Source: Xenopus tropicalis (Eukaryota; Chordata; Amphibia; Anura; Pipidae). From it: 64,000 nucleotides of DNA. The notes beneath the pieces were generated by a model, which saw only the letters and a list, made by a program, of their open reading frames with translations, searched no databases and was not told the DNA's origin. Below, in pieces: positions 11,770 to 21,467 of the stretch. The first letter of the stretch is position 1; every line of letters begins with the position of its first letter. The translations under genes were made by a program, and so were the position numbers. The DNA is taken from positions 89,254,904 through 89,318,903 of the forward strand of contig NC_030678.2 of NCBI RefSeq assembly GCF_000004195.4, read 5' to 3'.

Positions 11770-12150
11770 AGAAAATATTCTGAGAAAATTTGCAATTGGT
11801 CTTCATTTTTTTAGTTATTTCACTTTTTGTTCAGCAGCTGTTGCTAGGTTCCAAATAACCTTAGCGACCAGGGAGCAGTTTGAATGAGAGGATGGTAGAT
11901 GAATAGAAGAGGACCTAAATAGAAAAACACATTATAAAAAGTAACAATAAAACTGTAGCCTCACCAAGCAATAGTTTTTTGGCTGCTGGGGTCAGTGACC
12001 CCCATATAAAAGCTGTTAAGAGTTAAAAGAAAAAGGCAAATAGATCAAAAACTATAGTAAATAAATAACAAAGACCATTTGAAAAGTTGCTTAGAATAGG
12101 CAATTCTATAACATACTAAAAGTGAACTTTAAGATGAACCACCCCTTTAA
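11770..12150. mobile_element. T2-like MITE, partial
   Basis: Contains GCAATTGGTCTTCATTTTTT and a right end GATGAACCACCCCTTTAA closing on TTAA (12147-12150). The left end is not clear; the hAT at 11474-11714 lies just left of it. Confidence 0.55.
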
Positions 12151-12723
12151 CACCCTATAATTACATAGGGTTCAGCATCTCTATAGACCTTGAAAGTTCA
12201 CAGGAGTTTTCTAGACTCAGTGTGCTCTGGGCAGCTGTTGGGAAGATATGTTTAGGGGTCATCTCAAATTATCAAGCAGAACATGAGGGTTGCATGCCAT
12301 ATAAAATGATGCTAATTTTAATTTAACAGCTTCTATGTACTAATAAATATGTGCTAGTCAGTCATATAATGTGACATTTATATTCTATATATACAGTATA
12401 TTGTGAGTCGGCCCCTAAACTCAGGTAACTGACAGCAGCACAGAGTATGCGCAGGGAATCAGTAGAAAAGAAGATGAGGAGCTACTGGGGGCATCTTTGG
12501 AGGCACAGATCTTCCCTGCTAAAGCGTTGTGCTTGGTTTGGGTTGGTACAGAAGCCCAAAACATAATGTATCATATTTCTGCCCTACTTCTTTGGCTAAG
12601 CTTTAGTTCTTTTTTAAAGAGTAATAAAAGAAAAAAATCAATAGTAACCCAAAATAATAAAATGGTCTGTACATATCCTTACCTGAAGCATGTGTTGCTT
12701 ACATATAAGCAGTTCATGTAATC

Positions 12724-13977
12724 CATACCTCCCAACATTTGAAAAATGAAAAGTGGGACAAAAAGTTTTGGCGCGTGCAGCGCGGTAATTTTTTTACCAC
12801 GCCCCAACTACCACACCCCATTTTTTTTTTAAATACTCCTTTTATATAGATGAAATGGCGGGATCAGACGCAATTGTGCTATACCCTCATTCTGTACTGC
12901 CTCAGGAAAACAATATAGCAACTCCTACATTAAAATACAAATATAGAGAGAAGGCAGTCAGTTATAAGTGAGTTATAACTATGTACCAGTTTTGCCCCCC
13001 ATACACAGTACCCCCATACACAGGTGCCCCCCATACACAGGAGCCCCCCCATACACAGGAGCCCCGCCACACACAGTGTCCCCTATACACAGTAGCCCCC
13101 CATACACAGGAGCCCCCCATACACAGTGCCCCCTATACACAGTAGCCCCCCCATACACAGTGCCCCCTATACACAGTAGTCCCCCATACACATTACCCCC
13201 CATACACATTACCCCCCACAGTAGCTCCTCCTTCGTCTGCGGCTCCTCTCCTTATGCGGCTCCTTGTGCGGCAGCAACAGGCCCTTTTATATGGTTGTGC
13301 CCGTGCGTAATGACGTCACACGTACCCACAGGCGCAACCTTATAAAAGGGCCTGCCGTGCTGTATAAGGAGTCGCATAATGAGTAAAGCCGCTGGGGAAG
13401 TCTGAACGTCCGGCTCCAGCCAGCACATCCCGCAATGCGGGACATTCATGGAACTATCCGGGACAGCGGGATGCGCCATGAAAAGCGGGACTCTCCCGCA
13501 AAAAGCGGTGTATGTGTCTGCTATATTTTATGAATGAGCGATACTTCTTCCCCTGCATGCTGTGCTCTGCCAGAGATTCCCAGGAGTGAGAGATATATGT
13601 TAGGGGTGGGAAGGTGAAACTGCCCAGCACACAAATAAAGGCAGCAGCCTCTTCTGCCTGATAAAAGACAGAGCCCCCTCAGCCCCTGACCCACTGAGCA
13701 GGAGAGGGATGCAGCCAATGCCAATAGTTAACCCTTGCCTGTCACAAATGCTCCTCCCAGGACAATTAAACATCAAGGTAAGGCTGTGAGCTTGAGTGTA
13801 GCAGGGGAGATTGAAGAGTTAAGGGGGCGTGGCTTTATTCCCCAGAGCAGAGCAGGCACAGCAATCAATTAAATGGCAAAGCTGAAAAGCGGGACATCTA
13901 ACAGTGAATCCGGGACAGCGGGAAGTGCCATAAATATCGGGACTGTACCACTAAAAGCGGGACGGTTGGGAGGTATG
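12724..13977. mobile_element. 1.25-kb hAT-like element
   Basis: Inverted ends CATACCTCCCAAC and GTTGGGAGGTATG, flanked by the exact 8-bp direct repeat ATGTAATC (12716-12723 and 13978-13985). There is no transposase frame, so it is non-autonomous. The interior has further inverted motifs (AAAGCGGGAC) and the minisatellite annotated separately. The open frames inside it are not genes. Confidence 0.88.
12995..13215 (+). repeat. CCCCCATACACAG minisatellite
   Basis: About 14 imperfect tandem units of roughly 15 bp, built on CCCCCATACACAGTAG with G/T variation and C-run length changes, inside the hAT-like element. Confidence 0.9.
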
Positions 13978-13985
13978 ATGTAATC

Positions 13986-14639
13986 CATATATCATCACAG
14001 AGTGATTAGTTGGAGCACCCTTTTTTCTCTTTGTTTGTAAAAACTATACTACAGGGCAAGCATATGCACAGTAAAAGCATCTAAGCACTATGCGTGTGAA
14101 TCTGGTTACCAAGGAGATGCCTCAGTACCTTCCCCACAGCAGAGGAGAAAATTAATTCCTGTGCATGTAAATTTCAGTAAAGATGTTTAAAAGACTTCAC
14201 CAAATGTTATCTTTTCTTGCAGTATAGCAAATCTTTACCATCTTGTAATAATGCTTGGGCCGCCGTGGTAAACCAGGCCCTCATTTGGCTTGGCGGGAGA
14301 TACTCACACTCAGTTTAACACATGTTGAGGTGTGGCATACTTCCAACATCAAAAGCATCTTAGATTATCAAAAGCAGTTTAGATTACATTCAAAGCATTC
14401 CTAGCTATAAATGCTTTGAATATAAACTAAGCTTTTTCGGTGATTCTGAGTGCCAGTCTGTATCTCGTCTGCCTATCCTGTTTTGGCTCCCTAAGCTGAA
14501 GGTCTGGGGCTAGCGTTTAACCTCATATCATTATATAACTGTTTTTTCATTTTGAGAATTAATGCATCTACAAGCCTGAAATGAACTTAGGCTTCTGGTG
14601 ACCAGTTGGTCTTTACTGGAAGTCATCACAGAAAACAAG
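13986..14639. other. Unassigned intergenic DNA
   Basis: No gene or repeat recognised. Confidence 0.3.
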
Positions 14640-15010
14640 TATAGCCAACTCTGGGTTAGGGTGTAGGCAAATACTGCCTGCCAGCAAGAATGCATAGAGA
14701 ACGTTCCCACATTATATGCACAAAAGTCCCATCTACCACAGGTGGGGGATTGTTGAGATGCAGCCTTATAGGGGTATGATACATCCTATGCACTCTATAT
14801 TTTTGTTTCATTTTATGATCTGCATTAGGGGAGACATATCCTGGTGCTTCCAAGGCATCTAGCCATTCATCATCTGTTAAGGTAGAAATATTTGCTTTCC
14901 ACATTGCCAAAAGGCAGCCAGCGTTCTCAGGCCCGAATTTGTGGGGAGGAAAAATGTGATCCGAGCAGGAGATAAAAAGAATGGTGTGGAGGGGGTCATT
15001 TGACAATCAA
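14640..15010 (-). pseudogene. L1-like LINE ORF2 C-terminal fragment
   Basis: The minus-strand frame resembles the region after the reverse transcriptase in L1-clade ORF2: WKANISTLTDDEWLDAL, then a tyrosine/arginine segment YRVHRMYHTPIRLH, then a degraded zinc-knuckle-like part with GTFVHIMWE. The 5' part of the element is absent and no 3' tail is apparent. The clade call rests on motif resemblance only. Confidence 0.55.
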
Positions 15011-15119
15011 GCATGCAGGCATGGAGAAAGTAGCGAAGTGCATGATATTCCATTCCCTGGCCTTCTGGCTGCAAATTGTTCCATGCTTGTGTGGGTTCTC
15101 AAAATAGGAAGCATAGCAG

Positions 15120-15292
15120 CAGGCGCGCTTCTGCCATTAGGCGAGTTAAGAAACTCGCCTCAGGCGGCAGAAGCGCCCCAGTTACCAGGGGCGGCAAAAA
15201 GCCGCTCCTGGTAACTTTAAGAGCCGAATTTCCGGAAGGTAAGTGCTGGGGAGCGGGGGGGGGGGGCGGCGATATGTCCAGAATCGCCCCTG
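15120..15292. mobile_element. Short hAT element with 8-bp duplication
   Basis: Flanked by the exact direct repeat CATAGCAG (15112-15119 and 15293-15300). Starts CAGGCGCGCTTCTGCC and ends GAATCGCCCCTG; internal fold-back around CTCGCCT. A G tract lies at 15255-15267. Confidence 0.8.
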
Positions 15293-15409
15293 CATAGCAG
15301 ACATAACTTTCTAAGCATTTGAAAGGTATGACAGCAACTCACAGGCTTGTTTCCAAAGAGGAGACCAAGATCTGGTGCAAGTTCTCAAAAGAGGGTGATG
15401 TATTATGAG

Positions 15410-15483
15410 TGACCCGTATGCAGATCAAACCCATGACCTTGGCATTATTAGCACCATGCTCTAACCACCCAGAAAGCCTGATG
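15410..15483 (-). pseudogene. Decayed tRNA-Ile(AAU)-like sequence
   Basis: Read on the minus strand, GGTTAGAGCATGGTGCTAAT followed by AATGCCAAGGTCATGGGTTT closely follows vertebrate tRNA-Ile(AAU) from the D-arm through the anticodon loop (CTAATAA) and T-arm. The acceptor side ends GCATACGGGTCA. The 5' third (acceptor and D-stem) does not match and the T-stem pairing is damaged, so this is a pseudogene or the head of a tRNA-derived SINE. Confidence 0.65.
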
Positions 15484-15589
15484 ATGGCGCCTGGATGGCA
15501 GGTAGTATGGCTACCGTGACAGGGGTAAGGAGCATGGAGAGAAGGGCTCCGACAGAAGCAGGAAACAGCCTCCTCTTTATTCGGGTGAG

Positions 15590-15922
15590 CATCCCATGGG
15601 CCAGAAAAGTGCCATTCTACAAATTGTTCTCCTTGGCTTTCAAGGCAGCAGTGAGAAGGGGTCTATTATAATTATAACTCATAATTATATATTTTCATTT
15701 GATGGTCAATTTTACCTCCAAAAATGTGGGACCTCAATGGGTGTGGAGTTTGTGCCCACTTACGCCAACCTATATTTAGGGAAGTGGGAAGAGTCTAATA
15801 GTTTTGGAGAAAATTATTTTTCTCAGTATATAAAGTTTAATGGCAGATTTATCGATGACCTGCTATTTGTATGGTCAGGGTCAGGTACAGTTTATTCAGA
15901 TGATAGATCGTTTGTAGATTAA
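15590..15922 (+). pseudogene. Penelope-like element, reverse transcriptase fragment
   Basis: The frame carries motifs of Penelope-like RTs in order: FSFDGQFYLQKCGTSMGVEF, then PTYANLYLGKWEE, then GRFIDDLLFVWSG with the catalytic IDD. Past the stop near 15922, other frames continue with HTIDYLDIG, GNSLLRADSACPLH and KGQFLRL-like segments typical of the RT thumb and linker. The copy is therefore 5'-truncated and broken by stops and frameshifts. Confidence 0.8.
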
Positions 15923-16329
15923 TGATTAAAACTTGCGGTTTACATATAGTTTTAATCGGCACACCATTGACTATTTGGATATAGGGCTAAGGGGGTTTAA
16001 ATAAAGTAGTGAGTACCCTGGATAGGAAAGAATGCTCTGGGAATTCTCTTCTGCGGGCAGATTCTGCATGTCCACTGCATGTCTTTTGTGGTGGCCCTAA
16101 GGGACAATTTTTACGGCTATGAAAGAAATGCAGTACTGACAAGCATGTGCTCTGTGCGATAGGTTTTTACAAAGTGGTTATACATTATGTAAAGACAGAG
16201 AAGGTCAGAGACAACAAAACATGACGAGGGTGAATAACAAACAAATTGATAGTGAATTCAAATCCAATTAGATTTGTTGCTAGAAGAGCCCCAACGTTAG
16301 GGAACTTGCTATAACCAAATCTATCTCTT

Positions 16330-16600
16330 ATGAAACCTAAAAAAGAGAATTGGTTAAGTACAAAAGGTTTTTATAAATGTGAAGGGTTGTGTTGCATTAC
16401 ATGTAGAGTTGTAATGGAATCAAAGGAGTTTAGTAGTACAGGGAAAATTTATAGCATACAATACTTTATAAACTGTAATACCACTCATGTAGTATATTTA
16501 TTAACATGTATAAATTGCGGTATACAGTACGATGGATGTACTACATGCACTTTAAAATCAAGGACAAGGGAGAATGTGTTGGACCTTTGTGGATAGCATA
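16330..16600 (+). pseudogene. Penelope-like element, GIY-YIG endonuclease fragment
   Basis: A cysteine-rich stretch (KCEGLCCITCRVV) is followed by VVYLLTCINCGIQYDGCTT and LKSRTRE. This fits the Penelope GIY-YIG domain, in which VVYLL-C-C precedes Y-x-G-x-T and an R-x-R helix. It lies about 400 bp downstream of the RT fragment on the same strand, with APTLGNLL-like coding traces between, so both belong to one element. It is cut after the arginine helix. Confidence 0.75.
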
Positions 16601-17445
16601 ATGTTCCTGGTTTTGAAAATAACAATAGTATTTACAAAAATTGATACCCGTGTCTTTCATTTCTGCCCACCACATGATACATATAATTATACTGTTTACT
16701 TTCACTATAGCTGATAAAATTCATTTGTTGAAGGTAAACAATAACAGGTTTATATATTAAGCTATCTCATTTAGTGAAAAGGATCTTTTGGCAGGGGAGT
16801 GTAGCCCATTGCAACTTACAATTTAAAGCCAAAATAGAGGTCTATCCCATTGATTATGCCCTGTGTAATTGCCCGACTTGACAGAAAACATGCTCAATAA
16901 TACAAAAATATTTTACCAATATAATAGGCGGCTTAATTCAGAAGTATTTAAAAAAATTAAATAAATAATAATACCAAATAATATCCATACACACAAAAAA
17001 TAATAAACAATAACAAGTACCCCACCATGTTCCCATATGAAAGAAAGAAGAAAAAAAAAAAATGCACCTTCCTAGTGTGGCTTTGCATATCTATAGTCAG
17101 TTTGTATTCATATACCTCACAAAGAGTCAATAAAGTCCAAATTAAACCGTAGTTCACCAAAAAAATATGGGGGAGAAGAGAGAGGGGGAAAAAAAGCATA
17201 TTTTAATTAAGTTCAAATAAATGAGAACTTTTACCTGATACTCAGACGGTATTAATTATATTTATAAGCTTTCTTATTTTAATGATTAAACTTTTATTAC
17301 ATTTTCATTAGTTTAAAAGTTATTGCAGCCTGAAATTACCCCTTTTGGGTTCTCCCATGAAATGCGATCACTATTTACATCATCCCATCCAGCTGGGGAG
17401 CAGTGTTTCCACCTCTTACCTGTGAGGGAACATGGTTACATGAAA
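16601..17445. other. Unassigned intergenic DNA
   Basis: AT-rich. Nothing recognised except a possible continuation of the Penelope 3' region. Confidence 0.3.
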
Positions 17446-17633
17446 AAAGGGGATTTATTATACTTACCGTTAAAGCCTTTTCTCGGAGTCCCGTTACGGC
17501 AGCACAGGCACAGTGGGTTAATGCGCTCTTCCCTTTAGGAGGCAGGATAGCAAAAGAAAGAAAAAAACTAGGTCCTGTGACCCCTGCTCCGCCTCCCTCA
17601 TCCCCGCGTTAACCCCTCCTCCAACAGTTCCGG
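17446..17633. repeat. DIRS left inverted terminal repeat
   Basis: From GGCAGCACAGGCACAG (17491) to CAACAGTTC (17633) it is almost identical to the reverse complement of 22308-22442. The outer 45 bp (GGGGATTTATTATACTTACC onward) is specific to this end and is mirrored only in the internal complementary region. Confidence 0.93.
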
Positions 17634-17671
17634 TTAGCACAGCTGATTAGAAGAGATATAGGGGTGGGACT

Positions 17672-17777
17672 CCCTGTGCTGCCGTAACGGGACTCCGAGA
17701 AAAGGCTTTAACGGTAAGTATAATAAATCCCCTTTTCTCGGTCGTCCCTCGGCAGCACAGGCACAGTGGGTTTGTCC
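17672..17777. repeat. DIRS internal complementary region
   Basis: 17673-17737 is the reverse complement of the left terminus (17446-17502). It runs directly into 17733-17771 (TTTCTCGGTCGTCCCTCGGC onward), which is the reverse complement of the right terminus (from 22458 inward). The two meet with an AAA/TTT overlap. This is the arrangement known in DIRS elements, where the internal region templates completion of both ends and formation of a circle. Confidence 0.93.
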
Positions 17778-17898
17778 CAAAGCGAAGAGAGAGGGTGGGA
17801 ATTGCAGAGAGCAGTAGGTAATAGAACCTAGATAACTTTGAAAACTGAGAGAGTAGGAGATGCTCTAACATGGCAACAGGGAAGGAGTGGCAGTTACA

Positions 17899-19158
17899 TC
17901 ACTGCTGACTGAAGAACTTTGCGGCCAAAAGTGGCTTCCGCAGAAGAAAAACGTTGAACTTGTAAAACTTAGTGAAAGTGTGTATTGATGACCACGTGGC
18001 TGCTTTGCATATCTGCTCGGCAGATGCTGTGTTGGCTCTTGCCCATGAGGTGCTGAGGGCCCTGGTGGTGTGTGCCGATGTCTTCAACGGAGTAGGCAAA
18101 CCCTTGTTACGGTAGATTGAGATGATCAGAGCTTTAATCCAGCGAGCGATGGATGCTTTAGAAGCTTTGGCGCCCTTGCGATGGGGACCATACAGTGTGA
18201 AGAGTGAGTCTGAATTACGGATATCTCTTGTTCTATGAATGTAGAACTTTAGTGCTCTTACCACGTCCAGGTTATGGAGCAGTCGTTCCCGTGGGGACGA
18301 TGGTTTGGGGCAGAGTGAGGGGAGAACAATCTCCTGATTGAGATGGAAGGCCGACGTGACTTTAGGTAGAAATGTGGGGAGAGTACGGAGTACTACTTTG
18401 TCCTGATGGAAGATGCAGTATGGCGGTATGAGATAGGGCCCCCAATTCCGGGCTGAAGAGATTGCGGTCAGGAAGGCCACTTTCCAAGTTAAGAGTTTCA
18501 ACTCGATTGTAGCTAGTGGTTCGAATGGAGGATTCTGTAGAGCTCGGAGAACTAAGTTCAAGTCCCAAGGGGGGAGTGGATCCTTGTACGGCGGTTTTAT
18601 GCGTGTTGCGGCCTGCAGGAATGTCCTGACGTCCGGGTGCATCGCCAGTTGGTGCTGGAAAAGTAGTGAGAGAGCGGATATCTGTACCTTCAGGGAGTTT
18701 ACGCCTAGGCCTTTGTCAAGGCCGCTCTGAAGAAAATCCAGTAATGTGGGAATGTGACATTCGGAGGAGTTGCGTTGGGTGTGTGAACATTTGGAGAGGA
18801 ATGTCTTCCAAATCCGGTGGTAGGAAGCTACTGTTACGGGCTTGCGGGCTTTCATGAGAGTGGATGTTACCTCGGTGGAGAAGCCCTTTCGGGACCAGAT
18901 GGCGGTCTCAATAGCCATGCCGTGAGAGCTAAGTTTTCCAGACCAGGGTGGAGGAACTCGCCTTGGTGTAAGAGGTCTAGTCTCGGAGGGAGCCTCCATG
19001 GTGGTGCTATTGCCAACGCTTGGAGGTCGGAGAACCATGCCCTTCGCGGCCAGAATGGCGTTAGAACTATGGCCGTCGTCTGGAATTGAAGCAGTCTGCG
19101 AAGTACTGGGTGGATCATAGGTATGGGTGGAAATATGTATACCAGGCTGAAGTTCCAT
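17899..19158 (-). CDS. DIRS tyrosine recombinase (probably impaired)
   Basis: A 419-codon frame that would integrate the circular DNA by tyrosine recombination. Core-binding helices lie near residues 105-180 (SYHRIWKTFLSKC). In the catalytic domain the HxxR box is HTTR (H363, R366) and the tyrosine box is SIHTFTKFYKF (Y399). At the first-arginine box, however, it reads SARNWGPYL (about residues 235-243) where the family has S-A-R-R-x-x-E-L. The expected ELGALS appears in another frame at the same place, indicating a small deletion plus frame change. The frame overlaps the 3' end of the RT ORF by about 290 bp, the usual DIRS arrangement. The start codon is arbitrary; the family start may be upstream. 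Confidence 0.88.
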   Translation of the reverse strand: MELQPGIHISTHTYDPPSTSQTASIPDDGHSSNAILAAKGMVLRPPSVGNSTTMEAPSETRPLTPRRVPPPWSGKLSSHGMAIETAIWSRKGFSTEVTSTLMKARKPVTVASYHRIWKTFLSKCSHTQRNSSECHIPTLLDFLQSGLDKGLGVNSLKVQISALSLLFQHQLAMHPDVRTFLQAATRIKPPYKDPLPPWDLNLVLRALQNPPFEPLATIELKLLTWKVAFLTAISSARNWGPYLIPPYCIFHQDKVVLRTLPTFLPKVTSAFHLNQEIVLPSLCPKPSSPRERLLHNLDVVRALKFYIHRTRDIRNSDSLFTLYGPHRKGAKASKASIARWIKALIISIYRNKGLPTPLKTSAHTTRALSTSWARANTASAEQICKAATWSSIHTFTKFYKFNVFLLRKPLLAAKFFSQQ

Positions 19159-20861
19159 GGAGTGGTCATTGCGTCTATCGCGAATGCTTTTGGGTCCCTG
19201 TATCTAGTGCAATAACGGGGGACCTGATGGTTGAAGTGGGAGGCCATAAGGTCCACCTGTGGCATTCCCCAGCGCCGTGTGATCTGTTGGAATACGGTTT
19301 TGTGTAGAGACCATTCCCCGTGGTCTATGAAGTTGCGGCTGAGGAAATCTGCCTCCCAGTTGAGGTGGCCTGGGATGTATACTGCCATTAGTCGGCAGTG
19401 GTTGATCTCCGCCCACTGAAGTAGCCGGTGCACTTCCTTCCATGAATTGCGGCTTTTTGTGCCCCCTTGGTGGTTTATGTATGCCACCGTGGTGGCATTG
19501 TCTGACTGGATTTTTACTGGACGTCCTTGTAGAAGGTGTGTCCAGTGAGTGACCGACAGGAATACCGCTCGAAGTTCCAGTAGGTTGATGTGAAGTTTTC
19601 CTTCCTGTGGTGACCATTTTCCCTGTACATTTCTGTGGTCGAATACCCCGCCCCAGCCGAGTAAGCTGGCGTCTGTTGTTATTACGGCCCAGTTGGTGAA
19701 GGAACAAGTCCTTTCAGCGAGGAGTTTTTCTGGTTGGAGCCACCACTGCAGAGAGAGCCTTGTGGCTTGGGATAAGGATATCGGACTTCTTAGGTCGTGA
19801 TGTCGTCTGGACCACTGTCTGAGGAACTCTAGTTGTAGTGGTCGCATGTGAAATTGAGCGAATGGAACTACCTCTATGGTAGCCGTCATCAGACCTAGAA
19901 GGCGCATGCACGCTCTTGCGGTCATTGACGGAGAGCCCTTGGCTTTTTGTGCGGCCCCCGATAGGGTTTTCTGTTTTTCTGGGGTGAGAAACACCTTGTG
20001 TAGAGTGGCGTCGAAACGGACGCCTAGGAAGATGATCGACTGTGTGGGGAGTAGAGTACTCTTTTTGTGGTGTATCTTCCATCCATGTGACTCTAGGATG
20101 CTTACGCATTTGTTGGTCCCGGCGAGAGCTTGGGAGTGTGACGGAGCCCTTAGCAGGAGATCGTCCAGGTAAGGGAGTATGTAAAGACCTTGTTGCCGCA
20201 TATGGGCTACTAAGGCTGCCATTACTTTTGTGAAGACGCGGGGGGCCGTGGCCAGGCCGAAGGGCAGTGCCTGGAATTGGTAATGTCTTCTGGCGAATGC
20301 GAATCTTAGGTACTTTTGATGGTGCCGATGGATAGGGATATGGAGGTAGGCATCTCGAAGATCGATTGCCGTGAAGAAATCTCCTTGTTGGACACTGGCT
20401 ATCACTGACCGGAGGGATTCCATTTTGAATGATGGGACCCGGAGGTATTTGTTCAAGGCCTTCAGATCGAGCACCGGTCGGAATGTTCCGTCTTTTTTTG
20501 GAACCAGGAAAAGGTAGAAGTAGAAACCTGTTGTCCTTTCTGGTGTCGGTACGGGTATAATCGCCTTGGAGACCAACATGGAGTTTATGGCTTGCTTGAG
20601 TGCGAGTCTCTTCTGAGGTGTGGGGGGGATGTTTGATTCGAGAAATTTGTCTGGTGGCTGATGATAGAACTGTATCATATAGCCCGACGAAACGAGTTGT
20701 TGAACCCATCTGTCTGTTGTTGTGGACAGCCATGCCTCCCTGAAGAGTAAGAGACGACCCCCTACCGCCTCCGAACTCTCGGGGGTGGCTTGTACTTCAT
20801 GACTCCTGGGATTTGTCGGAGGGTCGCCTCTGTGAATTCCAAGTTGGCTTCTTATTGGCAC
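18867..20861 (-). CDS. DIRS reverse transcriptase-RNase H-methylase-like protein
   Basis: A 664-codon intact frame. RT fingers and palm: FLVPKKDGTFRPVLDLKALN (about 118-137), AIDLRDAYLHIPI (165-177), QALPFGLATAPRVFTK (197-212), catalytic YLDD (231-234). RNase H: ITTDASLLGWGGV (D397), LLEL with E429, QSDNATT with D454 and EADFLSR with D506. The C-terminal part from about 530 (VDLMASHFNHQVPRY, then WNFSLVYIFPP) matches the DIRS domain related to DAM-type N6-adenine methylases. Together these would copy the RNA and remove the template. No stop or frameshift is seen. It probably starts upstream by readthrough or overlap with gag, since the first Met is poorly placed. Confidence 0.93.
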   Translation of the reverse strand: MPIRSQLGIHRGDPPTNPRSHEVQATPESSEAVGGRLLLFREAWLSTTTDRWVQQLVSSGYMIQFYHQPPDKFLESNIPPTPQKRLALKQAINSMLVSKAIIPVPTPERTTGFYFYLFLVPKKDGTFRPVLDLKALNKYLRVPSFKMESLRSVIASVQQGDFFTAIDLRDAYLHIPIHRHHQKYLRFAFARRHYQFQALPFGLATAPRVFTKVMAALVAHMRQQGLYILPYLDDLLLRAPSHSQALAGTNKCVSILESHGWKIHHKKSTLLPTQSIIFLGVRFDATLHKVFLTPEKQKTLSGAAQKAKGSPSMTARACMRLLGLMTATIEVVPFAQFHMRPLQLEFLRQWSRRHHDLRSPISLSQATRLSLQWWLQPEKLLAERTCSFTNWAVITTDASLLGWGGVFDHRNVQGKWSPQEGKLHINLLELRAVFLSVTHWTHLLQGRPVKIQSDNATTVAYINHQGGTKSRNSWKEVHRLLQWAEINHCRLMAVYIPGHLNWEADFLSRNFIDHGEWSLHKTVFQQITRRWGMPQVDLMASHFNHQVPRYCTRYRDPKAFAIDAMTTPWNFSLVYIFPPIPMIHPVLRRLLQFQTTAIVLTPFWPRRAWFSDLQALAIAPPWRLPPRLDLLHQGEFLHPGLENLALTAWLLRPPSGPERASPPR

Positions 20862-20899
20862 GGTAGTTTTTCGTATGGCCTGAGTATGTGCTCTGCGGC

Positions 20900-21467
20900 C
20901 TTGCGCCTAGAGGGGGGCGTCTGGTATAGTTGGTAGGACGAAAGGACCGTTTGGGCTGTGAGTTGCCGAGGCGAGTTTTCTTATCCTGTGGTAGAAAATT
21001 GCTTTTTCCACCTGTGATTTTGTTGATAATGGTCCAACTCGGGGCCGAATAGTGAAGCTCCCGTAAAGGGGAGTGCCACTAGATTCTTCTTTGAGGCTGG
21101 GTCTGCGCTCCAAGTTTTCATCCAGAGGGCCCGTCTGGCTCCGATTGACATAGCTGACGTCTTGGCTAGAAGCTGGAGAATGTCCATGGATGAGTCACAT
21201 AGGAAGTGTACTGCATTGAGGATCTTGGATAGCTGGCCATGCATGTCGAAGGAATCATCCGAAGCTGCAGAGAGGGCTTCTTCGAGCTAACCTAGCTACT
21301 GGGGCATCCACCTTAGGGATATTATCCCACAATTCCTTGTGTTGTTGGTCAAAGGGATACAGGGTGTCAAGCCTCTTATCCTTAGATAGGCGGCGATCTG
21401 GAGTCTTCCATTCTTTTTTAATGAGCTCCTGTACCGTGTCATGTACTGGGAAATGTTTTTGATGTTT
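20900..21467 (-). pseudogene. DIRS gag, C-terminal part, frame-broken
   Basis: In frame after the TAA that ends the upper gag ORF, coding continues as KHFPVHDTVQELIKKEWK and onward to PKVDAPVARLARRS, where the frame shifts near 21280. The next piece (21244 down) has MDILQLLAKTSAMSIGARRA and TWSADPASKK. That segment is the conserved core of DIRS gag. A further frame change follows near 20990. Confidence 0.85.

Noticed and set aside
2990..13215. Possible CRISPR-like arrays among the tandem repeats
   Set aside because: Units are contiguous and diverged, with no unique spacers, and the genome is vertebrate.
12968..13345. 125-codon Pro/Thr/Tyr-rich repeat frame
   Set aside because: Translation of the CCCCCATACACAG minisatellite in a non-autonomous hAT-like element.
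19204..19707. 167-codon minus-strand frame in the DIRS element
   Set aside because: Alternate-frame reading of the RNase H/methylase-like region; no family motif.
19714..20733. 339-codon minus-strand frame overlapping the DIRS RT
   Set aside because: Lies in another frame of the RT ORF and carries no RT, RNase H or recombinase motif; a shadow of the conserved frame.
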